Of a stretch of 64,000 nucleotides of DNA, positions 11,717 to 21,320 are shown one piece after another. Position 1 is the stretch's first letter. Each line of letters starts with the position of its first letter. The stretch is from assembly GCA_036278735.1 (NCBI GenBank), contig DASUKM010000042.1, forward strand, positions 5,076-69,075. The letters run 5' to 3'. The position numbers and the translations under genes are program-made. Source of the DNA: DASUKM01 sp036278735. GTDB taxonomy: Bacteria; Acidobacteriota; Vicinamibacteria; Vicinamibacterales; 2-12-FULL-66-21. Under the pieces are notes generated by a model. The model saw only the letters and a list, made by a program, of their open reading frames with translations. It had not been told where the DNA came from and made no database searches.

Positions 11717-13651
11717 TCACCGTACCGTGAACGAGACTGCCTTCGAGACCGGGTCTGCCTTGGACGCTGTCGCCTCGAACGTCAGCACATACTCGCCTGG
11801 CTCGAATGAGCCGAGTGGCAGCACGGCGACGTAATCCCGCGCGCCATCCGTGAGGTCGTGAACCTGGGGCTCGAGGCTCCGCACCGCCGCACCTGTGACC
11901 GCGCGAACAACGCTGTGTACGGTCGCGCCCTTCGCCTGCTTCCCCGCCAGATGGGCGTACACGACGAGGGTGTCGTCGCGCGAAAACGTTCGCGCCGTCG
12001 TCGGCGGACCGGGGAGCACGCCTTCGAGACCGGGCGCACGTCCGGTCGTCGGCATGGCGCCGAGCCGGGATGTCAGCAGGAGATCGCTGAGCACGAGAGG
12101 CGTGCGGGCGGGATCCGGGACGGCAAGATCGAGAAACACGCTCCCCGCGCGACCGTCGTCGGGTGCGCGTACCGCCACCCGCAGTTGCGTATGCCCGAGT
12201 CCCAGTGTGACCTCGCCGACGTACCGCCACCCGCCTTCACCAGAGGAGCCAGGCGCGGTTCGACGAAACACGATCGATTGCGGCCCTCCTCTGAGTTCCT
12301 TTCCATCGTCGGCGATGGTGCGGTAGGCCAGTTGCAGGCGCGCCTGCATCTCACCGGCCTTCCGCTGCCAGGGCAACTGGGCCGCGCTGCCCTCCAGGAC
12401 GACGACGACGGTCGCCTGTTTCTTTCCGAGCCTGACCGTGGCACCTGTAGCCCGAAGCGTCACACCAAGGTTGCCTGTCGGAAGAGGGCGCGCGAGGAGA
12501 CTGTCGAGCGAGTTGTCGAACCACGCGGCGTTCAGGGCCGCAGCCGTCTTCCCCTCTTTGCGCTTCGGCGCGTACCAGCCTTTGCGCGCGTCCACGCTCG
12601 CTCCTGACCGGCGCACCCGGACCGTCACCTGATGGAACTTGCCGTCGTAATCATCGGCATGCGGCGACACGTAACCAAGGATGTAGTACGTGCTGTCTTC
12701 GGCGACGAGCCGGGCGAATTCGTCGCGAAGATCGGTTCGGCCGACGATGGCGCGGCCGCCCGTTTCGGCGGCCAGCGTGCGCAGGGAATCCCACTGCTGA
12801 AGGGCCACCGGCCGCCCCCCCTCCATCCTCGAGTCCATGGCCGCCAACCCGCGCGGATCGATCGCATAGATGTTGACGTTCGCGCGCGCGGCGGCTTCGA
12901 TCGCGTCGCGTTCGGCGTCGAGCGTCCGCAGCGCCTCGTCGTTGCCCGTGGCGGCGGAGAACACGTCCGTGTCGATGCCCTCGCTCAGGAGCAGCACGGT
13001 GGTCCGCCGGCCCTGCGGCCGCGCGGCGTACTGCATCGCGGAGGCGAGCGACGCGAGCATGCGCTCGTTGATCAGCGCAGCGGGCGCAAACGGCGCCCCG
13101 CCGGCGATGCCGACTCCAGGCGGCGCCATCGTCGAGGGCGACGGCACGTTTGCGGCGCCGACGAGCGACAGCAGCCGTTGCTTGTCGGACGTGAACTCGG
13201 AGCCGCGGGGCGAAAAGTCGAGGCGTGCGACAGCGGCGACGTCGGCGGGGCCCATGTAATCGGTGATGAACTGCTTCAGAAGGGGCGCGATTCGGTGCGC
13301 GCCAGCGGGCGTCAGGTGAAAGGCATCGATGGCAATCAGGTAGACGCGCCCGTCCCGTGCGTTCGACGCGACCTGGCGCGCGGCCGTCTCAACCCTCGCG
13401 CCGACGTCGGTGACGGGTAAGTCGATCAACGTGCACGTCTGCAGGTCGCGGAGCTGTCCGTCCTCGAGAACCTGGAAATCGTCGCGGGTGAGATTCCGGA
13501 TCGGGTGCCCGGCCGAATCGCGCACCACGGCGTCAATCGCGACGAGCGTCGTCGAGCCCCTGAATGCTGGAGCCTGAACCCTCTGCGGGACCAACCAGCC
13601 GGTCGAGAGTACCGCTGCGGCGGTGACAAACAGACCAATCCGCGTCAACAT
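11717..13651 (-). CDS. Secreted VWFA-related acidobacterial domain protein
   Basis: 644 aa. A signal peptide (MLTRIGLFVTAAAVLSTGWL) precedes a beta-rich segment with the repeated acidobacterial opening VVRDSAGHPIRNLTRDDFQV. A von Willebrand A-like Rossmann domain follows, covering roughly residues 100-340 (DGRVYLIAIDAFHLTPAG, RTTVLLLSEGIDTDVF, NVNIYAIDPRGL). The metal-site DxSxS is replaced by IDAFH, usual for this subfamily. The C-terminal half is beta-sandwich-like. Families like this are abundant and uncharacterised in Acidobacteriota. It lies 60 bp after the flavoprotein gene, so co-transcription is possible. Confidence 0.85.
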   Translation of the reverse strand: MLTRIGLFVTAAAVLSTGWLVPQRVQAPAFRGSTTLVAIDAVVRDSAGHPIRNLTRDDFQVLEDGQLRDLQTCTLIDLPVTDVGARVETAARQVASNARDGRVYLIAIDAFHLTPAGAHRIAPLLKQFITDYMGPADVAAVARLDFSPRGSEFTSDKQRLLSLVGAANVPSPSTMAPPGVGIAGGAPFAPAALINERMLASLASAMQYAARPQGRRTTVLLLSEGIDTDVFSAATGNDEALRTLDAERDAIEAAARANVNIYAIDPRGLAAMDSRMEGGRPVALQQWDSLRTLAAETGGRAIVGRTDLRDEFARLVAEDSTYYILGYVSPHADDYDGKFHQVTVRVRRSGASVDARKGWYAPKRKEGKTAAALNAAWFDNSLDSLLARPLPTGNLGVTLRATGATVRLGKKQATVVVVLEGSAAQLPWQRKAGEMQARLQLAYRTIADDGKELRGGPQSIVFRRTAPGSSGEGGWRYVGEVTLGLGHTQLRVAVRAPDDGRAGSVFLDLAVPDPARTPLVLSDLLLTSRLGAMPTTGRAPGLEGVLPGPPTTARTFSRDDTLVVYAHLAGKQAKGATVHSVVRAVTGAAVRSLEPQVHDLTDGARDYVAVLPLGSFEPGEYVLTFEATASKADPVSKAVSFTVR

Positions 13652-13711
13652 GGCCGCATTCTACGCTCCGGGGCGCAGCACGGCAGCCCGATCGGCATCG
13701 ATTGCCCTGTA

Positions 13712-15586
13712 TCAGGCCATGGCCAGCTGCCGCACGGCGCGATCCGCCTCCCGGATGGAATTGCGATGATCCGCGGCGCCCGCGAGATCGGTGTTCGCGA
13801 ACGCGATCCGGCCGAACGGCGCGTCGCGCAGCACGGCGCGCGGCGCGGGGCGGCCGTTGCTGCCAAAGAAGAACCCGGGCTGCGGGTTGACGTAGGCGTG
13901 GCCCCAGCGGTTGAGGATGATCCCGGCGACGTCGCGACGCGGATCGAATCCGCCCGCCGCGAACATGTCGGCGAGCTGCTCGCGCAGCGTCCGCTCGTAC
14001 TGCGCGAAGGTCGTGCCCAGCAGTTCGGCCCGGCCGAGGCTGACCTGTTCGCCGAGTGGCAGCCCCGGCCGCCCGAAGAGCACCTTGATGGTGAGCACAG
14101 TCGGCGAGTCCGGACCGAATGTGGGATCGATCCCGTCCACCAGCGCCTGCCGGCGCACGGTGAAGGCGTCCCCCAGCCCACCGAACCAGCGGCACCCCGA
14201 GAGCCCCATCCGGTACAGGAACCGCCAGTTGCGGACCGCAACATTCGCCATCAGGCACGGCGATCGGTGGAACTGCGCATACGCCTCGCGATGCGCCGCC
14301 GGTAAATCGTGCACGACGTGCTTCGTCGTCCAGCTCCCGCCGGACATGACGACGCGGCGCGCCCTCACGCGGTAAAGGCGCGAGTCCTTGACGTACGTGA
14401 CGTTCACGTGCGACGCGCGCGCAGGGTCGTCATCGTGTGCCACGCGAACGACCGTCGCGCCCAGGCGGATACGGGTGCGCGCTCCGGCTCGATCCAGCGC
14501 TGCGAAGCGCACGGGATTGCGCCACACCGCATCTACCGTGCGCGGGCCGGCGAATGCCTCGGGGACGAGCGTTTTGACCATGAGACGCGCGAAGCCGGTA
14601 TTCCCATCCGGGAACATCTGCACGTCGTCGCTGTCCTCGGGAAACTGGGTCTCGATGGCGCACCAGCAGTACGCCGACAGGACGTCCGGTCCGATGCCGT
14701 AGCCGCTCCCCTCCGTGAACAGGAACCGGCGCACGGTCTCGCGGCTGATGTGATACCGCGCCATGAGGAAGTCCTCGTACGTGACGCCATCCAGCGTGCG
14801 CGCGGCCGCGTCGCCGTCCACCCGCGGACGCGAAAAGACGGTCTCGTCTGCGGGCAGTTGAGTGCGCAGCAGCTCCGCCTTCGTGGCGTCGTCGATCGGC
14901 GCCCCTTCGAGCCGGCGTCGCCAGGGGTCCATCACCCACACGCCTTTGCGGCCCGTGAACTGCGGGCCGAACCAGAAGCCGTAGTCTCGCGGCGTGTCGT
15001 AGGGATCGTGCGCCAGCGGCATCGGCGTTTCGGGGCCGCGCCAGCGCTGGTACTCGAAGGTCCGGCGATCCATCCCGATCAGATCGTAGAAGCGATCGGT
15101 GTACCCGCCTTTTCCCGGAACGAGGAAGATGGCCGAGCCCTGATGGACGGCGAGACGGTGGCCGTCGACGATGAACTCGTTGCGCTTGGCCTCGCCGCCG
15201 AACATCGGGTGATTCTCGAGCACGAGACACCGCCCGCCATCGTTCCGCTGGAAGAACAGCGCCGCGGCCAGGCCGCTGATGCCGCCGCCCACGACGACGA
15301 GATCGTAGGTCTCGCGCGTGTCGAGGGCGTTCGCCGCGACCGCTTCGAAGCCTCCGTCGCGCATGGCGTGGCCGTCGCTCATCACGCGCCACGTGTTCCC
15401 GTTCGAGCGGGCGTAGTCCCCCACGCCGCCGTACCCGTCGAAATCCTCAGCCGGTGAAGCGGCGGGGGTCCGCGCGCGATCGCCGGAGCGCACGAACAGT
15501 CCCGCGGCCGCGACCAGCGTGCCGTTCACGAAATCGCGCCGCGTGATCGGCGCGTTCACGCCGAGTCGATCGTCCTGAGAGGCCAT
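13712..15586 (-). CDS. Tat-exported FAD-dependent oxidoreductase, spermidine dehydrogenase-like
   Basis: 624 aa. The N-terminus carries a twin-arginine motif (ITRRDFVNG, Arg16-Arg17) before a hydrophobic stretch, so the folded flavoprotein should be exported. The FAD-binding Rossmann motif is DLVVVGGGISGLAAALFF (GGGISG about 100-105), followed by VLENHPMFGGEAKRNEF. The overall pattern resembles periplasmic spermidine dehydrogenase-type amine oxidases. The substrate cannot be read from the sequence. It is divergent from the M20 peptidase with 132 bp between their starts. Confidence 0.7.
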   Translation of the reverse strand: MASQDDRLGVNAPITRRDFVNGTLVAAAGLFVRSGDRARTPAASPAEDFDGYGGVGDYARSNGNTWRVMSDGHAMRDGGFEAVAANALDTRETYDLVVVGGGISGLAAALFFQRNDGGRCLVLENHPMFGGEAKRNEFIVDGHRLAVHQGSAIFLVPGKGGYTDRFYDLIGMDRRTFEYQRWRGPETPMPLAHDPYDTPRDYGFWFGPQFTGRKGVWVMDPWRRRLEGAPIDDATKAELLRTQLPADETVFSRPRVDGDAAARTLDGVTYEDFLMARYHISRETVRRFLFTEGSGYGIGPDVLSAYCWCAIETQFPEDSDDVQMFPDGNTGFARLMVKTLVPEAFAGPRTVDAVWRNPVRFAALDRAGARTRIRLGATVVRVAHDDDPARASHVNVTYVKDSRLYRVRARRVVMSGGSWTTKHVVHDLPAAHREAYAQFHRSPCLMANVAVRNWRFLYRMGLSGCRWFGGLGDAFTVRRQALVDGIDPTFGPDSPTVLTIKVLFGRPGLPLGEQVSLGRAELLGTTFAQYERTLREQLADMFAAGGFDPRRDVAGIILNRWGHAYVNPQPGFFFGSNGRPAPRAVLRDAPFGRIAFANTDLAGAADHRNSIREADRAVRQLAMA

Positions 15587-15718
15587 GGCAACGGGCCGTC
15601 CGTGTCCATCGGGGCAGCGGGACGAATGATACGCCGAACGTCAGCGGCGGCGGCCTCAGGGGTGGCGCGTCCCGGATGGCGGTTGCGCCGAGCGCCGGAC
15701 TTCGCAGAGTATCTGCCC

Positions 15719-17158
15719 ATGCCGAAGTGTGCTGCCGTCCGCCTCTCTGCCCTACGCCGTCTCGCCGTCTGCCTCGCCGCCGTCTGCACCGCCGCGACCG
15801 CGCTTCCAGCCGCGCAGCAGCCACCAGACATGCGGCAACTGCAAGACGAAGCCGTCTCGCGCGTCGAGCAATACGTCAAGATCGATACGACCAACCCGCC
15901 GGGGCACGAGGATCGCGCCATGCAGTTCTTCGCCGATATCTTCACGAAGGAGGGCATTCCCTTCCACACCGGGCTCTCGGCGCCGGGCCGCGGCAACATC
16001 TGGGCGCGGCTCGAAGGCGGATCGCAGCCTGCCCTGCTCCTCCTCAGCCACATGGACGTCGTCCCGGCGGATCGAAGGTTCTGGACCGTGGATCCGTTCG
16101 CAGCCACGGTGAAGGATGGCTATCTCTGGGGACGCGGCACGCTCGACACGAAGACGCTGGGGATCGTGGAGCTCGAGGCGTTTTTGGCGCTGCACCGCGC
16201 GCACGTGCCCCTCGACCGCGACGTCGTCTTCATGGCCACCGCCGACGAGGAAGCGGGCGCGGCGTACGGAGCGGGCTGGGTCGTCGAGCATCACCCGGAG
16301 GCGTTCAAGGGGGTCGGCTTCGTCCTCAATGAAGGCGGAGGCGGGTCGGTCGAAGCGGGGCGCCAGCAGTTCGGGATCGAGGTCACGCAGAAGGTGCCGT
16401 ACTGGTTCAAGCTGACGGCGACGGGGGTCCCGAGGCACGGATCGGAGCCGCCGATTGCCTCGTCGGTCAACCGCCTGATCCGCGCGCTGTACCGGCTGCA
16501 GACGTACGAGTTCGCGCCGCGGATCGTGCCGGCGGTCGACACCTACTTCAAGGGGCTCGCCCCGACGGCCGCGCCGCAGTGGAAGGGGGCGTTCGCCGAC
16601 ATGACCGCCACCGTGCAGAAGCCCGAGATGCTGCTCCGGCTGCAGTCGGAATATCCGGAGCTGGCGGCACTCACGCGGAACACGTGCTCGATCACGATGC
16701 TCAACGGCAGCGCCAAGGTCAACGTGATTCCGCCCGAAGCGGGCGCCGAGCTGGACTGTCGTCTCCTGCCGGATCAGGACATCCCGGCGTTCAAGCAGGA
16801 GCTGGCCAACGCGCTGAACGATCCGGGCATCAGGATCGAGCAGTTGCTCGGGTTCACGCCCGCGGTGTCGTCCACCGACACGCTGCTGTATCGCACGATC
16901 GTGTCGGTCACGAAACAGCACTACCCCGAGGCGGCCATCGTTCCCGCGGTCTCGACGGGGTTCACCGACAGCCATTACTTCCGCGATCGCGGGATTGCGT
17001 CGTACGGCTACGCGCCGTTCCTGATCCCGGAGGCGGACGAGTCCGGCGTGCACGGCAACGACGAGCGCATCTCGATCGAGAACGTGCGCACCGGGACTCA
17101 GATGATGTACGAGATCGTGAACGCGATGGTGACGTCCGACCTTCGATCTCCGAGATGA
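15719..17158 (+). CDS. Secreted M20 family metallopeptidase
   Basis: 479 aa di-zinc exopeptidase. Metal and catalytic residues are visible: His111 and Asp113 in LLSHMDVVP, Asp143 in GRGTLDTK, and the general base pair Glu177-Glu178 in TADEEAG. A later His in GVHGNDERI fits the last ligand. The start at 15719 gives a good signal peptide (LRRLAVCLAAVCTAATALPA); the frame is open upstream but without homology. Substrates in the family include peptides and N-acyl amino acids, so the enzyme probably trims peptides in the periplasm. Confidence 0.88.
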   Translation: MPKCAAVRLSALRRLAVCLAAVCTAATALPAAQQPPDMRQLQDEAVSRVEQYVKIDTTNPPGHEDRAMQFFADIFTKEGIPFHTGLSAPGRGNIWARLEGGSQPALLLLSHMDVVPADRRFWTVDPFAATVKDGYLWGRGTLDTKTLGIVELEAFLALHRAHVPLDRDVVFMATADEEAGAAYGAGWVVEHHPEAFKGVGFVLNEGGGGSVEAGRQQFGIEVTQKVPYWFKLTATGVPRHGSEPPIASSVNRLIRALYRLQTYEFAPRIVPAVDTYFKGLAPTAAPQWKGAFADMTATVQKPEMLLRLQSEYPELAALTRNTCSITMLNGSAKVNVIPPEAGAELDCRLLPDQDIPAFKQELANALNDPGIRIEQLLGFTPAVSSTDTLLYRTIVSVTKQHYPEAAIVPAVSTGFTDSHYFRDRGIASYGYAPFLIPEADESGVHGNDERISIENVRTGTQMMYEIVNAMVTSDLRSPR

Positions 17159-17219
17159 CCGTGGGCGCACCCCGATCGAAAGCCTCTCCGTCGGCGCTTG
17201 CGGTCCGGCCGCTCGCGTT

Positions 17220-18929
17220 TCAGTACGTCCACCAGGGGGTCGTCGTGCCCTCGGGCTTCTTGCGCAGCCCGTACTCGGCCATCTCCCGGACTCGATCCGC
17301 CGTGGTTCCCGGTCCGCTCCAGCAGTGCGGCTTCCGGTCGCCGTACATGAAGAAGCCTTCGTCGTGCGGGTTTTGCGTCGTCTTCATCCAGGCTTCGAGC
17401 GCGCGGACGTCCCGATTGAGGAAGAAGCTGTCCATGTCGCCCACGTAGACGTGCAGCTTGTCCACGAGCTTCGGACCGACAGTGGCCCAGTTGCGCTGCA
17501 GGTAATACAGCAGGTCGTAGTGGTCCTTCCAGTAGGCCGCGACGGACGTGTCGATGGCGCCCGTGCGTGAATCGACCAGCGGCTCGAAATAGCCGTCCGG
17601 GCCGATCGGTCCGAACACCGCCTGCCAGATGTCCTGCTGGCCCGTGCCCGAGCGGCCGTGCGTGCCGTTGACCAGTTCCATCCAGTAGCGCTGCTGCGCC
17701 GTCTGCCGGATCTCGCCGTCGACCTCGCGTGAATTGACCGTCGGCGTGCGTTGGAAGTCGCCAATCTGTTTATAGAACGCGTTCTCGTCCTTGTAGATGT
17801 TCACCCCCTCGACGTCGCTGAAGGTGACGGGATCGGGGCAGGCGGCCCAGGTGCCGCCGAAGAAGTCCGGATGGAAGATCTGGAGCGCCAGCGACTCCCA
17901 GCCGCCGGTGGATCCGCCGGTCAGCCACCGCGCCCAGGGCTCTTTGATCGCGCGATAGCGCTTCTCGATCTCGGGGATCAACTCCTTCATGATCGCGTCG
18001 CCGTAGGGTCCGACGTTGACCGAGTTCACGGCGTAGGAGTCGTCGAAATACGGCGTGGGGTGCTGAAGGGTGACGGCGATGATGCGCGGAAAGTCGTCCG
18101 CCATCCAGGCGTCGTGCAGGCTCTGCCCGCTGCTGCGCGCGCCCGTTCTGGGCCTTCGGTCGAATCCGAGCGGCGCCGCGGTGCTGAAGTGGCCCTGGAT
18201 GTAGTCGACGGGGTAGCTGATCGTCGAGGTCTTGTAGTCGCGCGGCAGCAGCACCGTCGCCCCGAGATAGATCGGCCTTCCCCAGAACTTCGTCAGCGAG
18301 GGGCTCTTGAACTTGAACCGCTGCACGAACTCGGTGTCCGGGATCGGCGGGATCGGCGGGATCGCCGTGTCCGCGGTGAGCGAGACGACGTTCTTCACCT
18401 TGGGATCGAGGTGGATGCGCTGCGGCGCGCCGTAGAGGTTGCCAGGGGAACGCACCCAGTTCTGCCCCTCCCACTGGTCGTCGTGCATCCAGACCGTGTG
18501 GCCGTCGGCCCGCTTGAACTCGGAGTAGACGTTCACGAACGGCTGCACCCAGTAGTCGCCGGCGGGCAGGTCGGCCATGTCGGCGACAGGCGTGCCCAGA
18601 TCGGTGCCGTCGATCGTCGCTGCGGCACCTGGCGCGAGCCGTTCGACGTCGTGCCCGAAGAGCGGCGCGCCCACGCGCCCGACCTGGAGGCGCGGCTCGC
18701 GGCTGTTGTCGTGCGTGAGGATCACGTACACGCGGCCGGTCAGCGGTTCGCCGCGGACCGACGGCGGCACGCGGATCTCGAAAGTGACCCTCGATCGGCC
18801 GGATGGCCACGGGAACAGCACGTTCGTCTGCGCCGCGATCGTCGTCGAGCCGAGCAGCGCGACGGCCAGCGCGGCGATCCTGCGCGAGAAACATCTCGAA
18901 GCGAGGCCCCTCATGTCCATGATCCTCAT
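17220..18929 (-). CDS. Secreted esterase-like alpha/beta hydrolase (paralogue of 45334-46968)
   Basis: 569 aa. A signal peptide (SRRIAALAVALLGSTTIAAQ) is followed by a beta-sandwich-like region (RSRVTFEIRVPPSVRGEPL) and an alpha/beta hydrolase domain with nucleophile elbow LTGGSTGGWES. The order resembles enterochelin/feruloyl esterase-type proteins. Its ATG at 18929 overlaps the sugar dehydrogenase stop by 4 bp (ATGA), so translation is coupled. Motifs QHPTPYFDDSYAVNS, VYVGDMDSFFLN and GDRKPHCWSGPG recur nearly unchanged in the paralogue 28 kb away. The natural substrate is unknown. Confidence 0.75.
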   Translation of the reverse strand: MRIMDMRGLASRCFSRRIAALAVALLGSTTIAAQTNVLFPWPSGRSRVTFEIRVPPSVRGEPLTGRVYVILTHDNSREPRLQVGRVGAPLFGHDVERLAPGAAATIDGTDLGTPVADMADLPAGDYWVQPFVNVYSEFKRADGHTVWMHDDQWEGQNWVRSPGNLYGAPQRIHLDPKVKNVVSLTADTAIPPIPPIPDTEFVQRFKFKSPSLTKFWGRPIYLGATVLLPRDYKTSTISYPVDYIQGHFSTAAPLGFDRRPRTGARSSGQSLHDAWMADDFPRIIAVTLQHPTPYFDDSYAVNSVNVGPYGDAIMKELIPEIEKRYRAIKEPWARWLTGGSTGGWESLALQIFHPDFFGGTWAACPDPVTFSDVEGVNIYKDENAFYKQIGDFQRTPTVNSREVDGEIRQTAQQRYWMELVNGTHGRSGTGQQDIWQAVFGPIGPDGYFEPLVDSRTGAIDTSVAAYWKDHYDLLYYLQRNWATVGPKLVDKLHVYVGDMDSFFLNRDVRALEAWMKTTQNPHDEGFFMYGDRKPHCWSGPGTTADRVREMAEYGLRKKPEGTTTPWWTY

Positions 18930-20176
18930 TTGGCGGGCGTCGGATTGGCCGGCTTCGGCGTCACATGGATGAGGGCGCCCGGGTTGGCGTCCTCCAGCAG
19001 CCACAGCGTGCCATCGGGCCCCTGTTCGACATCGCGGATGCGGCGGCCAACGTCCCACCGCTCGGCCAGCTTCGCACCCCCATGGCCGTCGAACACGACG
19101 CGATTGAGACTCTTCGATCCCAGACCGCTGATGAAGCCGCTGCCGTTCCACTGCGGGAAGACCTTCGCGCTCGTGTAGAACATCAGGTTGCCCGGCGCGA
19201 TGACCGGCACCCAGTACAGCACCGGCTTCACCAGATCGGGCCGGGTGTCCGGATTGGCAATCGGGACACCGTCGTAGTTCTGCCCATAAGAGACGAGCGG
19301 CCAGCCATAGTTCTTCCCCTTCTCGATCAGGTTCAACTCGTCGCCCCCTCGCGGACCGTGCTCCACTTCCCAGAGTTCGCCGGCCGGCGAGAACGCCAAT
19401 CCGTACGGTACACGGAATCCGGACGCCCACGTTTCCGCGGGTGTGAGGTTCCCGTCGGGAAACGTATAGGTGCTGACGACCTTCGCCGTCTTCGCGGCTT
19501 CGGTGTCGCGCGGCGGATCGATGAGCGGAATCGTCGCGGCGCCGGTCTTGCCCTCGTTCGGATTGCCGGGCGCGGGCTTGCCGTCGAGCGTCAGGCGCAG
19601 AATCTTGCCGGCGGGCCAATCCGGATCCTGGGAGGGTGTGAAGCGCTGGCGATCACCCAGGCCGAGGAACAGGTACTGACCGTCTGGCGAGAAGGCCACC
19701 TGGGCGCCTTCCTGACCGCCCCTCCCCTTGGGCATCTGACGCCAGAGCACCTCGAAATGCTCCAGCCGCGCCGACGTGTCGGTGATGTTCAGCTTCCCGC
19801 GCCCGAGCGCCAGGCCGCCGCCGTAGTCGCCCGGCTCGACGTACGTGAGATAGATGGTGTGATCCGTCGCGTAGTGGGGCGACACGAACACCCCAAGCAT
19901 GCCGTTCTGGCCCTCCCAGTACACGGCGGGCGTGCGGGAAAGCGGTCTGATCTTCTGGCCTTCCGCCGAGACCAACCACACCGGGCCCACCTTTTCAGTG
20001 ATCAGCATCCGGCCGTCGGGCAGGAACGCGATCCGCCACGGCAATTCGAACGTGCTCACCGTCGTCATGGTGAAGGGCAGGGTGGCCTCCGCTTTCCGGG
20101 TCCCCACATTCACCTGGGCCGTGACCGCCGCCGATGCCAGCAGGATCAGCAACGCGGTCTTTGCGAAGCGCATCAT
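18926..20176 (-). CDS. PQQ-type glucose/sorbosone (aldose sugar) dehydrogenase
   Basis: 416 aa exported beta-propeller of the GSDH family (YliI-like). A signal peptide (ALLILLASAAVTA) precedes conserved propeller strands: LPWRIAFLPDGRMLITEK, GLALGRGKLN, KGRGGQEGAQVAFSPDGQYL, WASGFRVPYGLAFSPAGELW, EVEHGPRGGDELNLI and GLGSKSLNRVVFDGHG. Family members oxidise aldoses in the periplasm using soluble PQQ and pass electrons to the respiratory chain. A GGAGA ribosome site precedes the double ATG. It is the first gene of a coupled pair with the esterase-like protein. Confidence 0.85.
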   Translation of the reverse strand: MMRFAKTALLILLASAAVTAQVNVGTRKAEATLPFTMTTVSTFELPWRIAFLPDGRMLITEKVGPVWLVSAEGQKIRPLSRTPAVYWEGQNGMLGVFVSPHYATDHTIYLTYVEPGDYGGGLALGRGKLNITDTSARLEHFEVLWRQMPKGRGGQEGAQVAFSPDGQYLFLGLGDRQRFTPSQDPDWPAGKILRLTLDGKPAPGNPNEGKTGAATIPLIDPPRDTEAAKTAKVVSTYTFPDGNLTPAETWASGFRVPYGLAFSPAGELWEVEHGPRGGDELNLIEKGKNYGWPLVSYGQNYDGVPIANPDTRPDLVKPVLYWVPVIAPGNLMFYTSAKVFPQWNGSGFISGLGSKSLNRVVFDGHGGAKLAERWDVGRRIRDVEQGPDGTLWLLEDANPGALIHVTPKPANPTPAK

Positions 20177-20509
20177 CGTGTCTCCTTGGCAAGCCCGCCG
20201 CCGCGTCCTGCTCTCGCCGCAGGGCTTCGGCAGCGGATTGCGCGGCGGCTTCTCGATCCGTCGAGGATACGCTGGGCGGGCCGGGCATGTCTACGCCTGG
20301 AGCGCGCAGCGCCGCGCCCCGCGATGAGGACCGATGGCCTGATCGCCAGCCCATCCGGTGCCGCTTGAATACGGCGGTTTCGAATGCGCGATGGCGCGCG
20401 CCGCCTCCCAGGCGAACGCGGCGCGCTGTGGCGCGAAGCGCACGTCTCCCGATCCGCTCAGCCGTTCGCGCTTGAACATGGCCCCCCCTCTTGTGATGTG
20501 ATCAACGAC
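20177..20509. other. Divergent intergenic region
   Basis: The 333 bp between the sugar dehydrogenase start and the cupin protein start must hold both promoters. I found no convincing -35/-10 pair, palindrome or small gene. The frame upstream of 20510 is open but lacks homology. Confidence 0.4.
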
Positions 20510-21262
20510 ATGCGACGTGCTGCCCTCTGCCCCGCGGCTCTCATGTGCGCCCTGCTCGTTGCCGGTCCCGCGACCGCCCAGTCCCGGCGCGCCGCCCCTC
20601 CGGCGCGGCCGGCCCTGACGGTGCTCGTCACCGACATGCAGGGAACGCCGATGGCCGGCGTCGACGTGAGCGCCACCGGGCCGGCGAAGCGCGCGGGCAC
20701 GACCGACGACAAGGGAACGCTCGTGCTGCGCAACGTCCCCGCGGGGGACTACCGGCTCCGGTTCGAGCACGAAGGGAACATCACGCTCGAACGGGACGTC
20801 ACCGTCGAAAAGCGGGCGCTGAACGTCACAGCCGCGCTCGACGAAGCGCCCGAACCTGCCGCGCCGCCGCCCGCACCGGAACCGTCAGCCGCCCCGGCGC
20901 CGGCGCCGACGGGACCGCCGGCACAGCCCTCGTCGACGCCGATTCCCGACTACGTCGAACAGCACTACATCGGCAGCGCGCCGTCGATGACGTCGCGCGT
21001 GGGCTGCACGAGCACCGCGACGGCGAACATCCTGCAGATCCGCGATCCCCTGCCGCAGCACACGCATGCCGACGCCGACGAGATGCTCTACGTCGTCGCG
21101 GGGGAAGGGACCGAGCACGTCGCCGGCCGCACGGTCGACCTCGCGCCGGGAACGTTCGCCGTCGTGCCGCGGGGCACGGCGCACGCGCTGGCGCGGCGCG
21201 GCTCGCGGCCGTTGATCCTGCTGTCGATTCTGACGGGACCGCCGTGCGCCCCCGGGCAATAG
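20510..21262 (+). CDS. Secreted carboxypeptidase-regulatory-like plus cupin protein
   Basis: 250 aa. A signal peptide (LMCALLVAGPATAQ) is followed by an Ig-like carboxypeptidase regulatory domain at about 35-110 (VLVTDMQGTPMAGVDVSATG, GTLVLRNVPAGDYRLRF). A Pro/Ala-rich linker covers about 112-145, and a cupin domain about 160-245 has metal ligands His184, His186 and Glu191 (PQHTHADADEMLYVV) with His225 (VPRGTAHAL). The cupin keeps all four ligands, so metal binding is expected. The combination suggests a periplasmic sensor or enzyme anchored by the Ig domain; its reaction is unknown. Confidence 0.75.
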   Translation: MRRAALCPAALMCALLVAGPATAQSRRAAPPARPALTVLVTDMQGTPMAGVDVSATGPAKRAGTTDDKGTLVLRNVPAGDYRLRFEHEGNITLERDVTVEKRALNVTAALDEAPEPAAPPPAPEPSAAPAPAPTGPPAQPSSTPIPDYVEQHYIGSAPSMTSRVGCTSTATANILQIRDPLPQHTHADADEMLYVVAGEGTEHVAGRTVDLAPGTFAVVPRGTAHALARRGSRPLILLSILTGPPCAPGQ

Positions 21263-21320
21263 GGGCCCCGCCCGCGATCTATACTTCCTCTGCTCGGTTC
21301 GATCCTCGTTCCAACATCCC

